Under the pieces are notes generated by a model that was not told the origin of the DNA, did no database searches, and saw nothing but the letters and a program-made list of their open reading frames with translations. The position numbers were made by a program, and so were the translations under genes. Shown here piece by piece: positions 1 to 10,800 of a DNA stretch of 64,000 nucleotides (the stretch's first letter is position 1; each line of letters opens with the position of its first letter). Origin of the DNA: Acidobacteriota bacterium (GTDB lineage Bacteria > Acidobacteriota > Terriglobia > Bryobacterales > Bryobacteraceae); NCBI GenBank assembly GCA_026394055.1, contig JAPKYZ010000045.1, forward strand, positions 44,796 through 108,795, read 5' to 3'.

Positions 1-2
1 AC

Positions 3-419
3 GTCCCGGCCTTGAAGGAAAGCGCCGGCCTCACCTTGCGCCAGCGCATTGAGCAGCACCGCGACAATCCCGGCTGCCGCCAGTGTCACGCCAAGATCGA
101 CCCCTGGGGCATTGCGTTTGAAGAGTTCGATGCCGGTGGCCGGCTGAAGACCAAGAAGGTGGACGCGCGCTCCACGCTGCCTGACAAGACCGAAGTGGCC
201 GGCATCGACGACCTCAAGCGCTACCTGGGCCAGGACCGCATTGATCAAGTGGCCTTCAGCGTCCTGAAGCACCTGGCCACCTACGCGAGCGGCCGCAGCC
301 TCACCTACCAGGAGTCCAGCTTCTTGAAACAGGACAGCCAGAAGCTGTGCGCGCAAGGCTACCGGATGCAGGACCTGATCCGATATGTTGTCCAGAGCAA
401 AACGTTCCTGGAAAAATAG
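3..419 (+). CDS. DUF1588/DUF1585 planctomycete-type protein, C-terminal part
   Basis: The reading frame is open from the window edge, so this is the 3' end of a longer gene. The visible 139 residues begin with the C-terminal part of a DUF1588 domain, containing a CxxC pair ([15 protein letters not shown]) typical of the 'LRxRxExHRxNPxCxxCHxxIDP' segment. A DUF1585 domain follows and ends in the usual SKTFL tail. Family members usually also carry PSD1 and DUF1592 domains and a haem c site upstream, outside this window. The gene is followed at 463 by a DUF1552 gene, the standard partner in Acidobacteria and Planctomycetes. The biochemical role of the pair is not established; both are thought to be exported. 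Confidence 0.85.
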   Translation, partial: VPALKESAGLTLRQRIEQHRDNPGCRQCHAKIDPWGIAFEEFDAGGRLKTKKVDARSTLPDKTEVAGIDDLKRYLGQDRIDQVAFSVLKHLATYASGRSLTYQESSFLKQDSQKLCAQGYRMQDLIRYVVQSKTFLEK

Positions 420-462
420 CAGCCGGAAAATAGTAAGCTACTAGCAACACCCGGAGACACCG

Positions 463-1803
<1,341 letters not shown>

Positions 1804-1882
1804 GCCCCCATCTGGGGCGAGAGCACAATCAGGCCATCGGGCGCTACCGTCGCGCAAGGCAGCTGAGCTACTCTCGGCATAG

Positions 1883-3026
1883 GTGGATGCTCTTGTTGCG
1901 GTTCTCATTTTTGCGGTGGGCTTGTTGTTGGGCTTCGGCTTGGCGTGGGTTCTGACGCGCCAGTCCAAGGCGGAATCAAGCTTGGAACAGACGCGCCTGC
2001 GGGAGGCGTTTGAAGCGCTGGGCGCAGGCGTTGCGGGGCAACACACAGTCGTTTCTCGATCTGGCCAAGGGTGAGCTGGACCAGAAGCGGCAGGCGGTGG
2101 ATGCGCTGGTGAAGCCGCTCCAGGATTCGCTCACCCAGTTCGGACTGCAGATCCAGTCGATCGAACGGCAGCGCGCGGACGCCTATGGCGGGCTGCGCCA
2201 GCAGGTGACGTCGCTTGTCGAAGCGCACCATGCGCTCAGCAAGCAGACGACGACACTGGCCCAGGCGCTGAAAGCTCCACAAGTGCGCGGACGGTGGGGC
2301 GAGATCCAGTTGCGGCGCGTCGTGGAACTGGCGGGGATGCTCGCCTATTGCGACTTTGAAGAGCAGGCGCAAGCGGGCGACAGCCGCCTGCGGCCGGACC
2401 TGATCGTGAAGTTGCCCAATCAACGCCTGATCGTGGTCGATGCCAAGGCGCCGCTGAATGCGTATCTTGAGGCCATTGAAGCCACCGACGAAGCCACCCG
2501 CAATGCCCGTCTGAGCGATCACGCCGCGCGCGTCAAAGCGCACATTCGAGCATTGGGTGGCAAAGACTACGGTGGCCGGATTCGCGATGCGGCGGAGTTT
2601 GTGGTCTGCTTTATGCCCGGCGAAGTCTTCTTGAGCGCCGCCTTGGAGCAGGACCCGTCGCTGCTGGAATTTGGTGTCGACCAAGGCGTGCTGCTGGCCA
2701 CGCCCACCACCTTGATCTCGTTGCTGAAGGCCGTGGCCTATGGCTGGAATTCGGAGAAGGTGGCCGAGAGTGCCCGCCAGATCCAGGATCTGGGCAAGGA
2801 AGTGCACGAGCGTCTGGGGACCTTCGTCGGCCACATCGAAAAGCTGGGCAGCAATCTGGCGACGGCGGTGAAGAGCTATAACGCCGCCGTCGGATCGCTG
2901 GAATCGCGCGTGTTGCCCAGCGCCCGCAAGTTTGAAGAGTTGGGCGCGGCCAGCGCCAAGCCCTTGCCAGAGCTCGAGCGCGTTGAAGTGGAGCCGCGTG
3001 ACGCGCGTCAGCCCGGCCTGTTCTAA
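1883..3026 (+). CDS. rmuC: RmuC-family DNA recombination protein, broken by a +1 frameshift near 2020-2022
   Basis: RmuC proteins are membrane-anchored, coiled-coil proteins with a restriction-nuclease-like core that limit inversions between short repeats. The N-terminal part (GTG at 1883) shows one membrane helix (LVAVLIFAVGLLLGFGLAWV) and reaches FEALG. From about 2022 the family sequence continues one frame later (AQALRGNTQSFLDLAKGELD). Removing one G from the GGG at 2020-2022 restores FEALAQALRGNTQSFLDLA, the expected RmuC segment. The core carries RGRWGE, PDLIV and VVDAKAPL, with the usual C-terminal helical part ending at 3026. Restored length is about 380 residues, normal for the family. 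The break is either a sequencing or assembly error in a G run or a real inactivating mutation. Confidence 0.85.
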
Positions 3027-3346
3027 CTTGGCAGTCCGTCTTCCGCTCGCCGCACGTGACGTGGCGGGGTGCGGCGCAGTTCGTGTTTTTGAAACAGCGG
3101 GATCAGCTTCGACTCGATCCATTGAAAGGCCGCTGCTAAGCCCTCGCGCTGATAGAGCCGCCCCAGCTCGGCTTCCACGGCCGTTGGCTCGCCCATTGCG
3201 CTTAGGAATTGATTGCAAGTGAGACGGGTGAACTTCTCGCCGTCCATGCGGCCGTCTTCGCGCAGGATTCGCTCCCGGGCATAGAGCGCCAGCACGGCAT
3301 CACCCACCCAGGCTTCTTCGAGCAGCTGTTTGCGCCGCTCGCTCAC
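3023..3346 (-). CDS. Mini-ribonuclease III-like protein
   Basis: 107 residues with a small RNase III fold. EAWVGDAVLALYARERIL corresponds to the first signature, with the metal-binding Asp in VGDAV. PTAVEAELGRLYQREGL aligns with the second signature, with the Glu kept. In both signatures the residues differ from classical RNase III (Ala before WVGD, Thr in place of the second Asp) in the way they do in Mini-RNase III (MrnC), which matures 23S rRNA ends. There is no dsRNA-binding domain. The GTG start overlaps the fabG stop (ATGTGA), so translation is probably coupled. It is shorter than typical Mini-III in the middle of the domain, so activity is uncertain. Confidence 0.6.
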   Translation of the reverse strand: MSERRKQLLEEAWVGDAVLALYARERILREDGRMDGEKFTRLTCNQFLSAMGEPTAVEAELGRLYQREGLAAAFQWIESKLIPLFQKHELRRTPPRHVRRAEDGLPS

Positions 3347-4077
3347 ATGTACATTCCGCCGTTGACGTTCAGGACGGCTCCGGTGACGTAGCCCGCTTCA
3401 TCGCTGGCCAGAAACTTCACCGCGGCGGCGATGTCTTCGGCTTTGCCAAAGCGCTTCAGCGGGATCACGCCCAGCATCTTCTCTTTCACTTCGTCCGGCA
3501 GCACGGCCGTCATGTCGGTGTCGACAAAGCCCGGCGTCACACAGTTGACGGTGATGTTCCGCGCGCCCAGCTCCTGCGCCAGGGTCTTGGTGACGCCGAT
3601 CAGGCCGGCCTTGGCCGCCACATAGTTTGCTTGTCCGGCGTTGCCCATCTGGCCGACGACGCTGGCGATATTGATGATGCGGCCCCAACGCTCCTTCATC
3701 ATGCCCGGCATCGCCTGCTGGCAACAGAAAAAGGCGCCGGAGAGATTGGTGTTCAGCACCGCGTCCCAATCTTCACGCTTCATGCGCATCGACAAGCCAT
3801 CGCGCGTGATGCCGGCATTGTTCACGAGCACGGTGATCACGCCGAACTCCTTGGCCACCGTGGCCATCGCCTCTTTGATCGACTCCTGCGAGCCCAAATC
3901 AATCGTCACGGCAAACGCCTCGCCGCCCGCGGCCCGGATCTCTTGCGCGACTTGCTCCAGCAGTTCACGGTTGCGCGCGCCCAGGGCGACGCGGTACCCG
4001 GCAGCAGCCAATTGAAGGGCACAAGCGCGGCCAATGCCGCGGCTGGCGCCGGTGACGAATGCAGTTCGTTGAGCCAT
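3343..4077 (-). CDS. fabG: 3-oxoacyl-ACP reductase
   Basis: A short-chain dehydrogenase of about 244 residues starting MAQRTAFVTGASRGIGRA. It has the Rossmann GxxxGIG motif, the NNAG motif, the catalytic Ser in INIASVVGQMG and the YxxxK pair in YVAAK. SexLASDEAGYVTGAVLNVNGGM-type ending (SDEAGYVTGAVLNVNGGM) is typical of FabG. It reduces 3-oxoacyl-ACP with NADPH in fatty acid synthesis. An in-frame TTG at 4086 could extend it by three residues; the ATG at 4077 is preferred because family members begin at this point. It is followed by an overlapping Mini-III-like gene. Confidence 0.9.
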   Translation of the reverse strand: MAQRTAFVTGASRGIGRACALQLAAAGYRVALGARNRELLEQVAQEIRAAGGEAFAVTIDLGSQESIKEAMATVAKEFGVITVLVNNAGITRDGLSMRMKREDWDAVLNTNLSGAFFCCQQAMPGMMKERWGRIINIASVVGQMGNAGQANYVAAKAGLIGVTKTLAQELGARNITVNCVTPGFVDTDMTAVLPDEVKEKMLGVIPLKRFGKAEDIAAAVKFLASDEAGYVTGAVLNVNGGMYM

Positions 4078-4121
4078 CTCTACCAATGATGATACCCGGC
4101 AGGTCCACTGCGCCGCGCTGT

Positions 4122-4577
4122 TTAAGGGGTGGGTATCGGCGCACCGATCTCGCTCGCGGGCTGCAAATACTCATCCAGCCGGGCGCTCTGCACGATCAAC
4201 CAGCGGCCTCCCATCCGGCGGACGAAATGCCGCTGCTTGAGTGTCCGTCCGGTGGCCGTGGCTATTTCATAAGCGACGCTGCGGACATTGGGGGCAGCTT
4301 CAGGCCGCTCATCAAACACGCGCACCAGATGATATCCACCCTGATGCAGTGCAGTCTGTAGATCTTCGCGAGGATGGAGACGCCGGTACTCAAGCATCCG
4401 GCGAGTGGACTCTGTTTGAGGGGGCGGGTGCCGCTCCATCCGTTCCATGGCCGGGACATCTCCCCGCTCATCTGCCTCAAGATACTGGCGCACCGCCAGC
4501 AGGGCGGCTCCGTCGGACTTGACCATCGGCTGACACGCACTGAGCGCAACAAGATGCCGGCCAGGCCGACGCCTCAA
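4122..4577 (-). CDS. Putative lipoprotein, function unknown
   Basis: About 151 residues. With a TTG start at 4577 the N-terminus reads RRRPGRHLVALSACQP: a basic region, a short hydrophobic stretch and a lipobox-like LSAC, so a lipoprotein is likely. The remainder is a compact soluble domain with the segments YLEADERGDVPAMERME and QRHFVRRMGGRWLIVQSARL, reminiscent of small secreted domains that accompany NTF2-like folds, but I do not recognise the family. It starts only about 11 bp after the hicB stop. The start codon is uncertain, since the frame stays open far upstream across hicB in antisense-like sequence. Confidence 0.45.
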   Translation of the reverse strand: MRRRPGRHLVALSACQPMVKSDGAALLAVRQYLEADERGDVPAMERMERHPPPQTESTRRMLEYRRLHPREDLQTALHQGGYHLVRVFDERPEAAPNVRSVAYEIATATGRTLKQRHFVRRMGGRWLIVQSARLDEYLQPASEIGAPIPTP

Positions 4578-4588
4578 GCAAGCGGCGG

Positions 4589-5014
4589 CTAGGCCGCCTT
4601 GATGGTGACAACCAACCGTTGGCCAAACAATGCCAGTGCCTGCATCAAGCGGGGTAGTTTCGTGGGGTGCCAGGGGTCGAGCAACCGGCGCGCCTCCTTC
4701 ACGTCTACGCCCAAACGGCGGGCCAGCTCTGACTTGGTCATGCCGCTGGTTCGCATTGATCCGTACAGCGACGCTTTGGCCGCCATCACCGGCCCCAGGG
4801 TGATGAGCTGCTGGCCGCGCTTTGCTGGGGAGGGCATGGGCACTTCGTCGCCTTCCTTGATTCGTGAGCCGATCGCCGTCTCCAGGCAATCCTCTGCCTG
4901 GGCGATCGCTTCAGGCATCGTTTTTCCGGAAGTCCACGCCTCAGGCAGGTCAGCAAAGCTCACCGTGATTCCATCCGTGTCATGGCTGAAGATGGCTGGA
5001 TAGCTAAATTCCAT
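4589..5014 (-). CDS. hicB: HicB-family antitoxin with C-terminal HTH
   Basis: 141 residues. The N-terminal half is a HicB-type partial RNase H fold (YPAIFSHDTDGITVSFADLPEAWTSGKTMPEAIAQAEDCL). The C-terminal half contains a helix-turn-helix (GMTKSELARRLGVDVKEARRLLD). HicB neutralises HicA and usually represses its own operon. It lies 6 bp downstream of hicA on the same strand, the usual toxin-first order. Confidence 0.88.
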   Translation of the reverse strand: MEFSYPAIFSHDTDGITVSFADLPEAWTSGKTMPEAIAQAEDCLETAIGSRIKEGDEVPMPSPAKRGQQLITLGPVMAAKASLYGSMRTSGMTKSELARRLGVDVKEARRLLDPWHPTKLPRLMQALALFGQRLVVTIKAA

Positions 5015-5020
5015 GAACGA

Positions 5021-5254
5021 CTACTCCTGGTTATTCAAGTCTTCGAAATCACTGATTCTCAGCCCAAGCTGGGCTAACATTCCAGCCACCGCGCCTTTGG
5101 TCAGTTCCTGCCTGCGATCCTTAATCGTCGTCCGGCGGCTGCCGTAGAACAGAGTTGCGTGGCTGCCCTTGCCATGGCCCACATCAACGCGGAGGGTCAC
5201 CCCGCGCTCCTTAGCTAGCCGTTGCAGCTTGCGCAGGAACTCGGCCCCCTTCAT
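5021..5254 (-). CDS. hicA: HicA-family mRNA interferase toxin
   Basis: 77 residues from the ATG at 5254 (MKGAEFLRKLQRLAKERG). It has the double-stranded RNA-binding-like HicA fold with the catalytic His in GKGSHATLFYG and the closing GMLAQLGL helix. HicA cleaves mRNA when HicB is degraded. The frame extends upstream to 5443, but that would overlap the divergent gene at 5331 and adds no recognisable sequence, so the internal ATG is preferred. Confidence 0.82.
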   Translation of the reverse strand: MKGAEFLRKLQRLAKERGVTLRVDVGHGKGSHATLFYGSRRTTIKDRRQELTKGAVAGMLAQLGLRISDFEDLNNQE

Positions 5255-5262
5255 CACTCGAT

Positions 5263-5284
5263 GATGGGGCAAAAATGTCCCATC
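5263..5284. promoter_or_regulatory. Candidate HicAB operator (inverted repeat)
   Basis: Inverted repeat GATGGG (5263-5268) and CCCATC (5279-5284) separated by 10 bp, lying just upstream of hicA. HicB-type antitoxins with a helix-turn-helix bind such palindromes. The site is seen in the sequence; its role as an operator is inferred. Confidence 0.4.
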
Positions 5285-5330
5285 GTCAAGCTCGCCGGCA
5301 GGAACCCATACCCGGCGTAGAATCGTCTTC

Positions 5331-6323
5331 ATGCGCTTTGCCGTTATTGGGTTTTTGACCGCCTCGTGTTTCGCGGCCGATGGGGATTTGCAGTTTGCGG
5401 AGTTGGACAACTTCCGCTTTGCGTCGGGCGACACGGTGGCCAAATGCCGCTTGGGCTACCGGACCTATGGACAGCTGAATGCCGGCAAGTCCAACGCCAT
5501 CCTGTTTCCCACTTGGTTCGGAGGCAAGAGCCAAGATCTGGCTGCTTTCATCGGGCCGGGCAAGCAGCTGGACTCGGGGCGGTTCTTCGTCATTACGGTG
5601 GATGCGCTGGGCAATGGCGTCAGTTCGTCGCCTTCGAACTCCACCGGCACCTTTCCGCGCTTCACCATCCGCGACATGGTGAACTCCCAGCACCGGCTGC
5701 TCAAAGAGAAGCTGGGTCTCAACCATCTCTACGCCGTCACCGGCATCTCGATGGGCGGCATGCAGACGTTTGAATGGATGACCGCGTACCCCGATTTTCT
5801 GGAGCGCGCGGTGCCTATCATCGGCTCCCCTAAGCTCACGGCCATCGATCTGCTGCTGTGGCAAGCCCAGCTGAGCATCATCGAAAATGCCCAGGCGACA
5901 GGTGGCGATCTTCGGTCCGCGATGCGCGGCGTCAATCAGGTGCATCAGTTTGCGCTCTATACGCCCGAGTATCGGGCGACGCACACCAAGCCGGAGGAGT
6001 TCGCCGCGCTCAAAAAGTCGCTCGATGAGGGCGCAGCCAAGGGTCCGCATCCGCTCGATTGGGCGTCGCAGCTGCGGGCGATGATGTCGGCCGATGCGAC
6101 TCACGGGACCAGTCTTGAGAAGGCCGCTGCGCAGGTGAAGGCGCGGACGCTGGTGGTGGCGGCGCTGCAGGATCACATGGTGAATCCACTGCCGTCGCTT
6201 GAGATGGCGCGCTCCGGCGGCTTTGCCGTACTGGAGCTGGCCAGCAACTGCGGCCATATGGCCACCAGTTGCGAAGCCGGAAAAGTGATCGCCGCGGTCT
6301 CGGAATTTCTCGCGCGGCCCTGA
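5331..6323 (+). CDS. Secreted MetX-like alpha/beta hydrolase
   Basis: 330 residues. An N-terminal signal peptide (MRFAVIGFLTASCFAADG) precedes an alpha/beta-hydrolase of the homoserine O-acetyltransferase (MetX) family. The nucleophile elbow is GISMGGMQTFEW, the acid is probably Asp in ALQDHMVNP, and the His is in CGHMA. It also has the LFPTWFGGKS oxyanion-region motif. MetX itself is cytoplasmic, so a signal peptide argues for an exported hydrolase or acyltransferase rather than methionine synthesis. It is transcribed away from hicAB and followed 53 bp later by the ubiD-like gene. Confidence 0.72.
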   Translation: MRFAVIGFLTASCFAADGDLQFAELDNFRFASGDTVAKCRLGYRTYGQLNAGKSNAILFPTWFGGKSQDLAAFIGPGKQLDSGRFFVITVDALGNGVSSSPSNSTGTFPRFTIRDMVNSQHRLLKEKLGLNHLYAVTGISMGGMQTFEWMTAYPDFLERAVPIIGSPKLTAIDLLLWQAQLSIIENAQATGGDLRSAMRGVNQVHQFALYTPEYRATHTKPEEFAALKKSLDEGAAKGPHPLDWASQLRAMMSADATHGTSLEKAAAQVKARTLVVAALQDHMVNPLPSLEMARSGGFAVLELASNCGHMATSCEAGKVIAAVSEFLARP

Positions 6324-6376
6324 GCGGTGGCATCCAACTCCCAGGCCGGCGCGCGAAGCCGGATAATGGAACATTC

Positions 6377-7831
6377 ATGTCCTATCAGGATTTGCGCGAG
6401 TTTGTGCGCGCTCTCGAAAAAGCTGGCGAGCTGAAGCGCATCCCGTTTGAGGTGGACCCCCATCTTGAAATCACTGAGTTTGCTGACCGTAGCGTCAAGT
6501 CGGGCGGCCCGGCTCTGCTGTTTGAAAAGCCCAAAGGCTCCAGTGTCCCGCTGCTGATCAACGCTTTTGCTTCGCCCAAGCGCATGCAGATTGCGCTCGA
6601 GACCGACAACATGGATTCGATCGCGGCCCGCATCTCGGAGTTTCTCCAGATGAAGATGCCGGACGGGTTCCTGAACAAGCTCAAAATGCTGCCCATCCTG
6701 GCGGAAGTAGGCGCCTTCTTCCCCAAGATCGTCAAAGACGGCCCGTGCAAGGAAGTGATCCGCAAGGGCGCCGACATCAACCTGAACGAGTTTCCGGTGC
6801 TCCATTGCTGGCCCGACGATGGCGGCCGCTACATCACGCTGCCGATGGTGTTTTCGAAGAACCCCGTCACCGGCAAGCGCAACTGCGGCATGTATCGCAT
6901 GCAGGTCTATGATGAGCGGACCACCGGCATGCACTGGCAGACGCACAAGCAGGGAGCCGAGCATTACCGCCGCCTGCAGGCTGAAGGCAAAGAGACCCGC
7001 ATGCCCGTCGCCGTCGCGATCGGCTGCGACCCCGCCACCATCTATTCCGCCATCCTGCCCCTGCCGCCCGATATCGACGAGATGATGATCGCCGGGTTCC
7101 TGCGGTCGAAGCCCGTCGAGATGGTGAAGTGCGAAACCTCCGACATTGAAGTGCCGGCGCAGGCGGAGATTGTGCTGGAAGGCTATGTCAACCTGGGCGA
7201 ACTGCGCCGCGAGGGGCCATTTGGCGACCACACGGGTTTCTATTCACTCGAAGACGACTACCCGGTCTTCCACATTGAGTGCATCACGCACCGCAAGAAC
7301 CCGCTCTATGTCACCACCATCGTCGGTCCGCCGCCGATGGAGGATTTCTATATGGGGCAGGCCATCGAGCGGATCTTCCTGCCGCTGATGCGGATGCAAC
7401 TGCCGGAAGTGATCGATATGTGCATGCCGGCCGAAGGCATCTTCCACAACCTGATGCTGATCAAGATCCGCAAGTCCTACCCGGGCCATGCACGCAAAGT
7501 GATGCATGCCATCTGGGGCCTGGGCCAGGCCATGTTCACCAAAGTGATCGTGGTGATGGACGAGGATGTGGATATCCACAACGTCAGCGAAGTGGCCTGG
7601 AAGGCACTGAACAATATCGACCCGGAGCGCGACATCGAGTTCGCGCATGGCCCGGTGGATTCGCTGGACCACGCCTCACGCTTGGCCAATTACGGCTCAA
7701 AAATGGGCGTCGATGCCACCAAAAAGTGGCCCTCGGAAGGGTTCACCCGGCCCTGGCCCGATGTCATTAAGATGTCGCCGGAAATCGTGGCTCGCGTGAG
7801 TGAGCTGTGGAAAAAGGCGGGGTTGACTTAG
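6377..7831 (+). CDS. UbiD-family (prenylated-FMN) decarboxylase
   Basis: 484 residues starting MSYQDLREFVRALEKAGELKRI, the usual N-terminus of UbiD-family decarboxylases. Characteristic segments are GMYRMQVYD, EGPFGDHTGFYS and TTIVGPPPMEDFYMG, and the family length (about 480-500) is matched. Members decarboxylate unsaturated or aromatic acids using prenylated FMN supplied by a UbiX enzyme; no ubiX is in the window. It could be 4-hydroxy-3-polyprenylbenzoate decarboxylase of quinone synthesis or a paralogue with another substrate. The frame extends upstream to 6269, but the ATG at 6377 matches family starts. Confidence 0.88.
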   Translation: MSYQDLREFVRALEKAGELKRIPFEVDPHLEITEFADRSVKSGGPALLFEKPKGSSVPLLINAFASPKRMQIALETDNMDSIAARISEFLQMKMPDGFLNKLKMLPILAEVGAFFPKIVKDGPCKEVIRKGADINLNEFPVLHCWPDDGGRYITLPMVFSKNPVTGKRNCGMYRMQVYDERTTGMHWQTHKQGAEHYRRLQAEGKETRMPVAVAIGCDPATIYSAILPLPPDIDEMMIAGFLRSKPVEMVKCETSDIEVPAQAEIVLEGYVNLGELRREGPFGDHTGFYSLEDDYPVFHIECITHRKNPLYVTTIVGPPPMEDFYMGQAIERIFLPLMRMQLPEVIDMCMPAEGIFHNLMLIKIRKSYPGHARKVMHAIWGLGQAMFTKVIVVMDEDVDIHNVSEVAWKALNNIDPERDIEFAHGPVDSLDHASRLANYGSKMGVDATKKWPSEGFTRPWPDVIKMSPEIVARVSELWKKAGLT

Positions 7832-7883
7832 TAGTCACGAAGCCGTTATCTGATGCTCATGTTGACCCGCTACCCTAACGGGA

Positions 7884-10800
7884 ATGCGGAACCTCGTCCT
7901 CTCGCTTGTCGCACTTTTTGTTGCGGCGCCCCTGCCCGCGCAGTCGATTTTTGGTGAGCTCCGGGGCCTGGTCACCGACCCCTCCGGTGCGGTGATCGCG
8001 AAAGCGAGCGTCAAACTCACCCGTACCTCCACGGGCGAAACTCGCCGTACAGAGACCGACGGCAGCGGCAACTACGCCTTTGTCAATCTGGACGCGGCCG
8101 AGTACGACGTGCTGGTGGAAGCACCGGGTTTCCGGTCGGCCACCTCGAAAAAGCTGGCTCTACGCGCCCGTGAAGTCACTCGCGCCAACATGGCGCTGGA
8201 AGTGGCGGCCGCCACTACGGAAGTCCAGGTGGTGGAGCAGAGCCAGGTGGTGCAGACCGACATGTCCACCATCATGGACTCGAAGTCGGCCAACGAAGTG
8301 AACCGCTTGCCGGTGAACTACCGCGCTGGTACGTCCAACACTTTCTACTCGATCATCTCCACGGCGCCCGGCGTTCAACCGGACCGCGGCGGCAGCTACT
8401 CGGTCGGCGGCGGCATGCCGTTCCAGACCACGGCTTCGGTGGACGGTATCTCGAACATCAACGTCCGCTCCAATGGCGTGCTGACCGAGATGTTCCCCAC
8501 GGCCGATTCCGTGGATGAAGTCCGCGTCAGCTCCACCAATAACAATGCCGAATTTGCGCAGGCTGGCGACATCACGGTCACCTCGCGCTCCGGCACCAAC
8601 CAGTACCATGCGACGGGCTACTGGTATCACCAGAATGGCGCCTTTGACGCACGCGACTTCTTCGCGGCTCGCACGCCGTTCAAGGTCTCCAACGACTATG
8701 GCGCCACCGTGGGCGGACCCATCATCAAGAACAAGACGTTCGTCTTTGGGGCATTTGAGAGCCTGAAGTATCGCGCCCAGGCGGTGATCAACCAGATTGT
8801 GCCGCCGTCCAGCTTCCGCTCCGGCAATCTGTCCAGTGTGAGCTCGGCGCTGCGCGATCCGCTGGGCAACAACGTGCCGTTTGCGGGCAACATCATCCCC
8901 ACCGCGCGCATCTCGCGCCAGTCGCGCGGCTTGCTGGACGCGCTGTACCCGCTGCCCACTCGCAGTGGCGACAATGTGGGCTCGCCCAACTATTCGTTGC
9001 AGCAGGGCCGCCAGAACAATAACGACCAGTACGACATCCGCGTCGACCACAACTTCTCGGAAAAGCAGCGCGTCTTCTTCCGCTACTCCTCGAAGTCCAT
9101 TGACCGCATCTCGCCCAACACCTTCTACGACACGCTGGGCAGCAATACCTCGAGCCTTGACCCCAAGAATCTGATCGGCGCCTGGAACTGGGTGATCAAG
9201 GCCAACCTGTTGAATGAATTCCGGTTCGGCTACGCCAACCAGACCTCGCTATCGACCTTTGGCAAGAACGGCACCTTTGACGGGCCTGGCCTGATGAAGT
9301 CGATTGGGATGGAAGGCATCCGGTCCGATCCGCCGGCCGGTTCGCAGGTGCCCGATATCAGCATCAATGGCTTCAATGGCCCCGGCACCGGCCGCGAAGC
9401 CAAGACCCTAAGCAACAACTACCAGTTCGCCAACAACCTTACTTGGATTCGGGGCGCGCACACGATGAAGTTCGGCGCCGACATCCGCCGGCTGCGGACC
9501 ACCGACATCACCTCCTTCTTCACCGGTGATGACATGGGTACGTACGCCTTCAACGGCCAGTATTCCGGCTATGGCTTTGCCGACTTCCTGCTGGGCATCC
9601 CCAACCAGACGCAGTTGGCCAACACGGGCAAGGATGTGGATGGCGTCACCTACCACATGGGCTTCTACCTGCAGGATGACTGGAAGGTCTCGCCCAAGCT
9701 GACCCTGAACTTCGGCGCGCGCTACGAGATCCACCCGATGTTCTACGACAACGCCTTGACGACGTCGCAGTTTGACCGGGCGGCTCCGGGTCCCGGCGGC
9801 CGCGTCATCATCGCCAACGAAGCGGCGCGCAAGTTCACTTCGCCGGCCTTCATCGCCTCGATTGGGAACACGCCGATCATCACCGCCAAAGAAGCGGGCT
9901 TGCCGGAAACGTTGCGCTACACCGACTTCAACAACGTGGCGCCTCGCTTTGGGTTTGCTTATCGCCCGTTTGGCAACAAGACGGTGATTCGTGGTGGCTA
10001 TGGCATTTATACGGCGACGGTCCTGGGATCAGTGTTCTACACGATCACCGGGATCCACGTTTCCGACGCGCGCACTTTTCCCAACCAGTTGGTGAACGGT
10101 GTCCCGGGTCTGCAGTTCCCGCGTCCGTTCGGCACCGGCCTGGGCACGCTCTCCGTGCCCGACTTCCGCCGCGCGACCCAGTTTGATGGAGCCGACCCCT
10201 ACACCCAGCAGTGGAACCTCACCTTTGAGCGTGAGCTGCCCGGCCAGATCGGTTTCCGCGCCACCTATTCCGGCTCCCAGACCATCAAGATGTTCTCGAG
10301 CCCCGACCTCAATCAGGTGCCCGTCAACAACGTCGGCTTCGCTACCGCTCGCTTGAGCCGGCCTTTCCCGGTGTGGAACATCATCTACACGCGCGACCCC
10401 AACACGCGCGCCTGGTACCAAGGGCTGACGGTTGAGGCGATGAAGCGCTACAAGAGCGGCCTGTTCTTCCAGACCTCCTACGTCTGGGCCAAGGGGTTGA
10501 CCAACTCGGTGGGCTCCAATGGCAGTGGCTTTGCCTCGGAGAATGGCTCCGTGCCGACCGATCGCTTCAACCTGCGCCTGGACTACGGCAATACGCCCGG
10601 CATCCGGCGCCAGCGCTGGTTGACCACCTTTGCCTATGATCTGCCGTTTGGCAAGTGGGTGGGCAACAGCAAGATCGCGCAGTTGGTGGTGGGTGGGTGG
10701 CAGACCTCCGGCATCCTGCTGGTGCAGAGCGGCCAGTATCTGACGCCCACCACCGGCAACGTCACCGACCCCAGCGGCACCCAGCTCACCCAGCGCGCCA

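Noticed and set aside
1804..1822. Short hairpin after the DUF1552 gene (gcccccatctggggc) as a terminator
   Set aside because: The stem is short and there is no T-run; support is too weak to list.
2010..2040. Programmed ribosomal frameshifting in rmuC
   Set aside because: There is no slippery heptamer or downstream stimulatory structure; RmuC is not known to use frameshifting.
1905..3218. Long minus-strand open frame (437 codons) opposite rmuC
   Set aside because: Shadow of a GC-rich gene; the protein has no recognisable features, and the opposite strand encodes RmuC.
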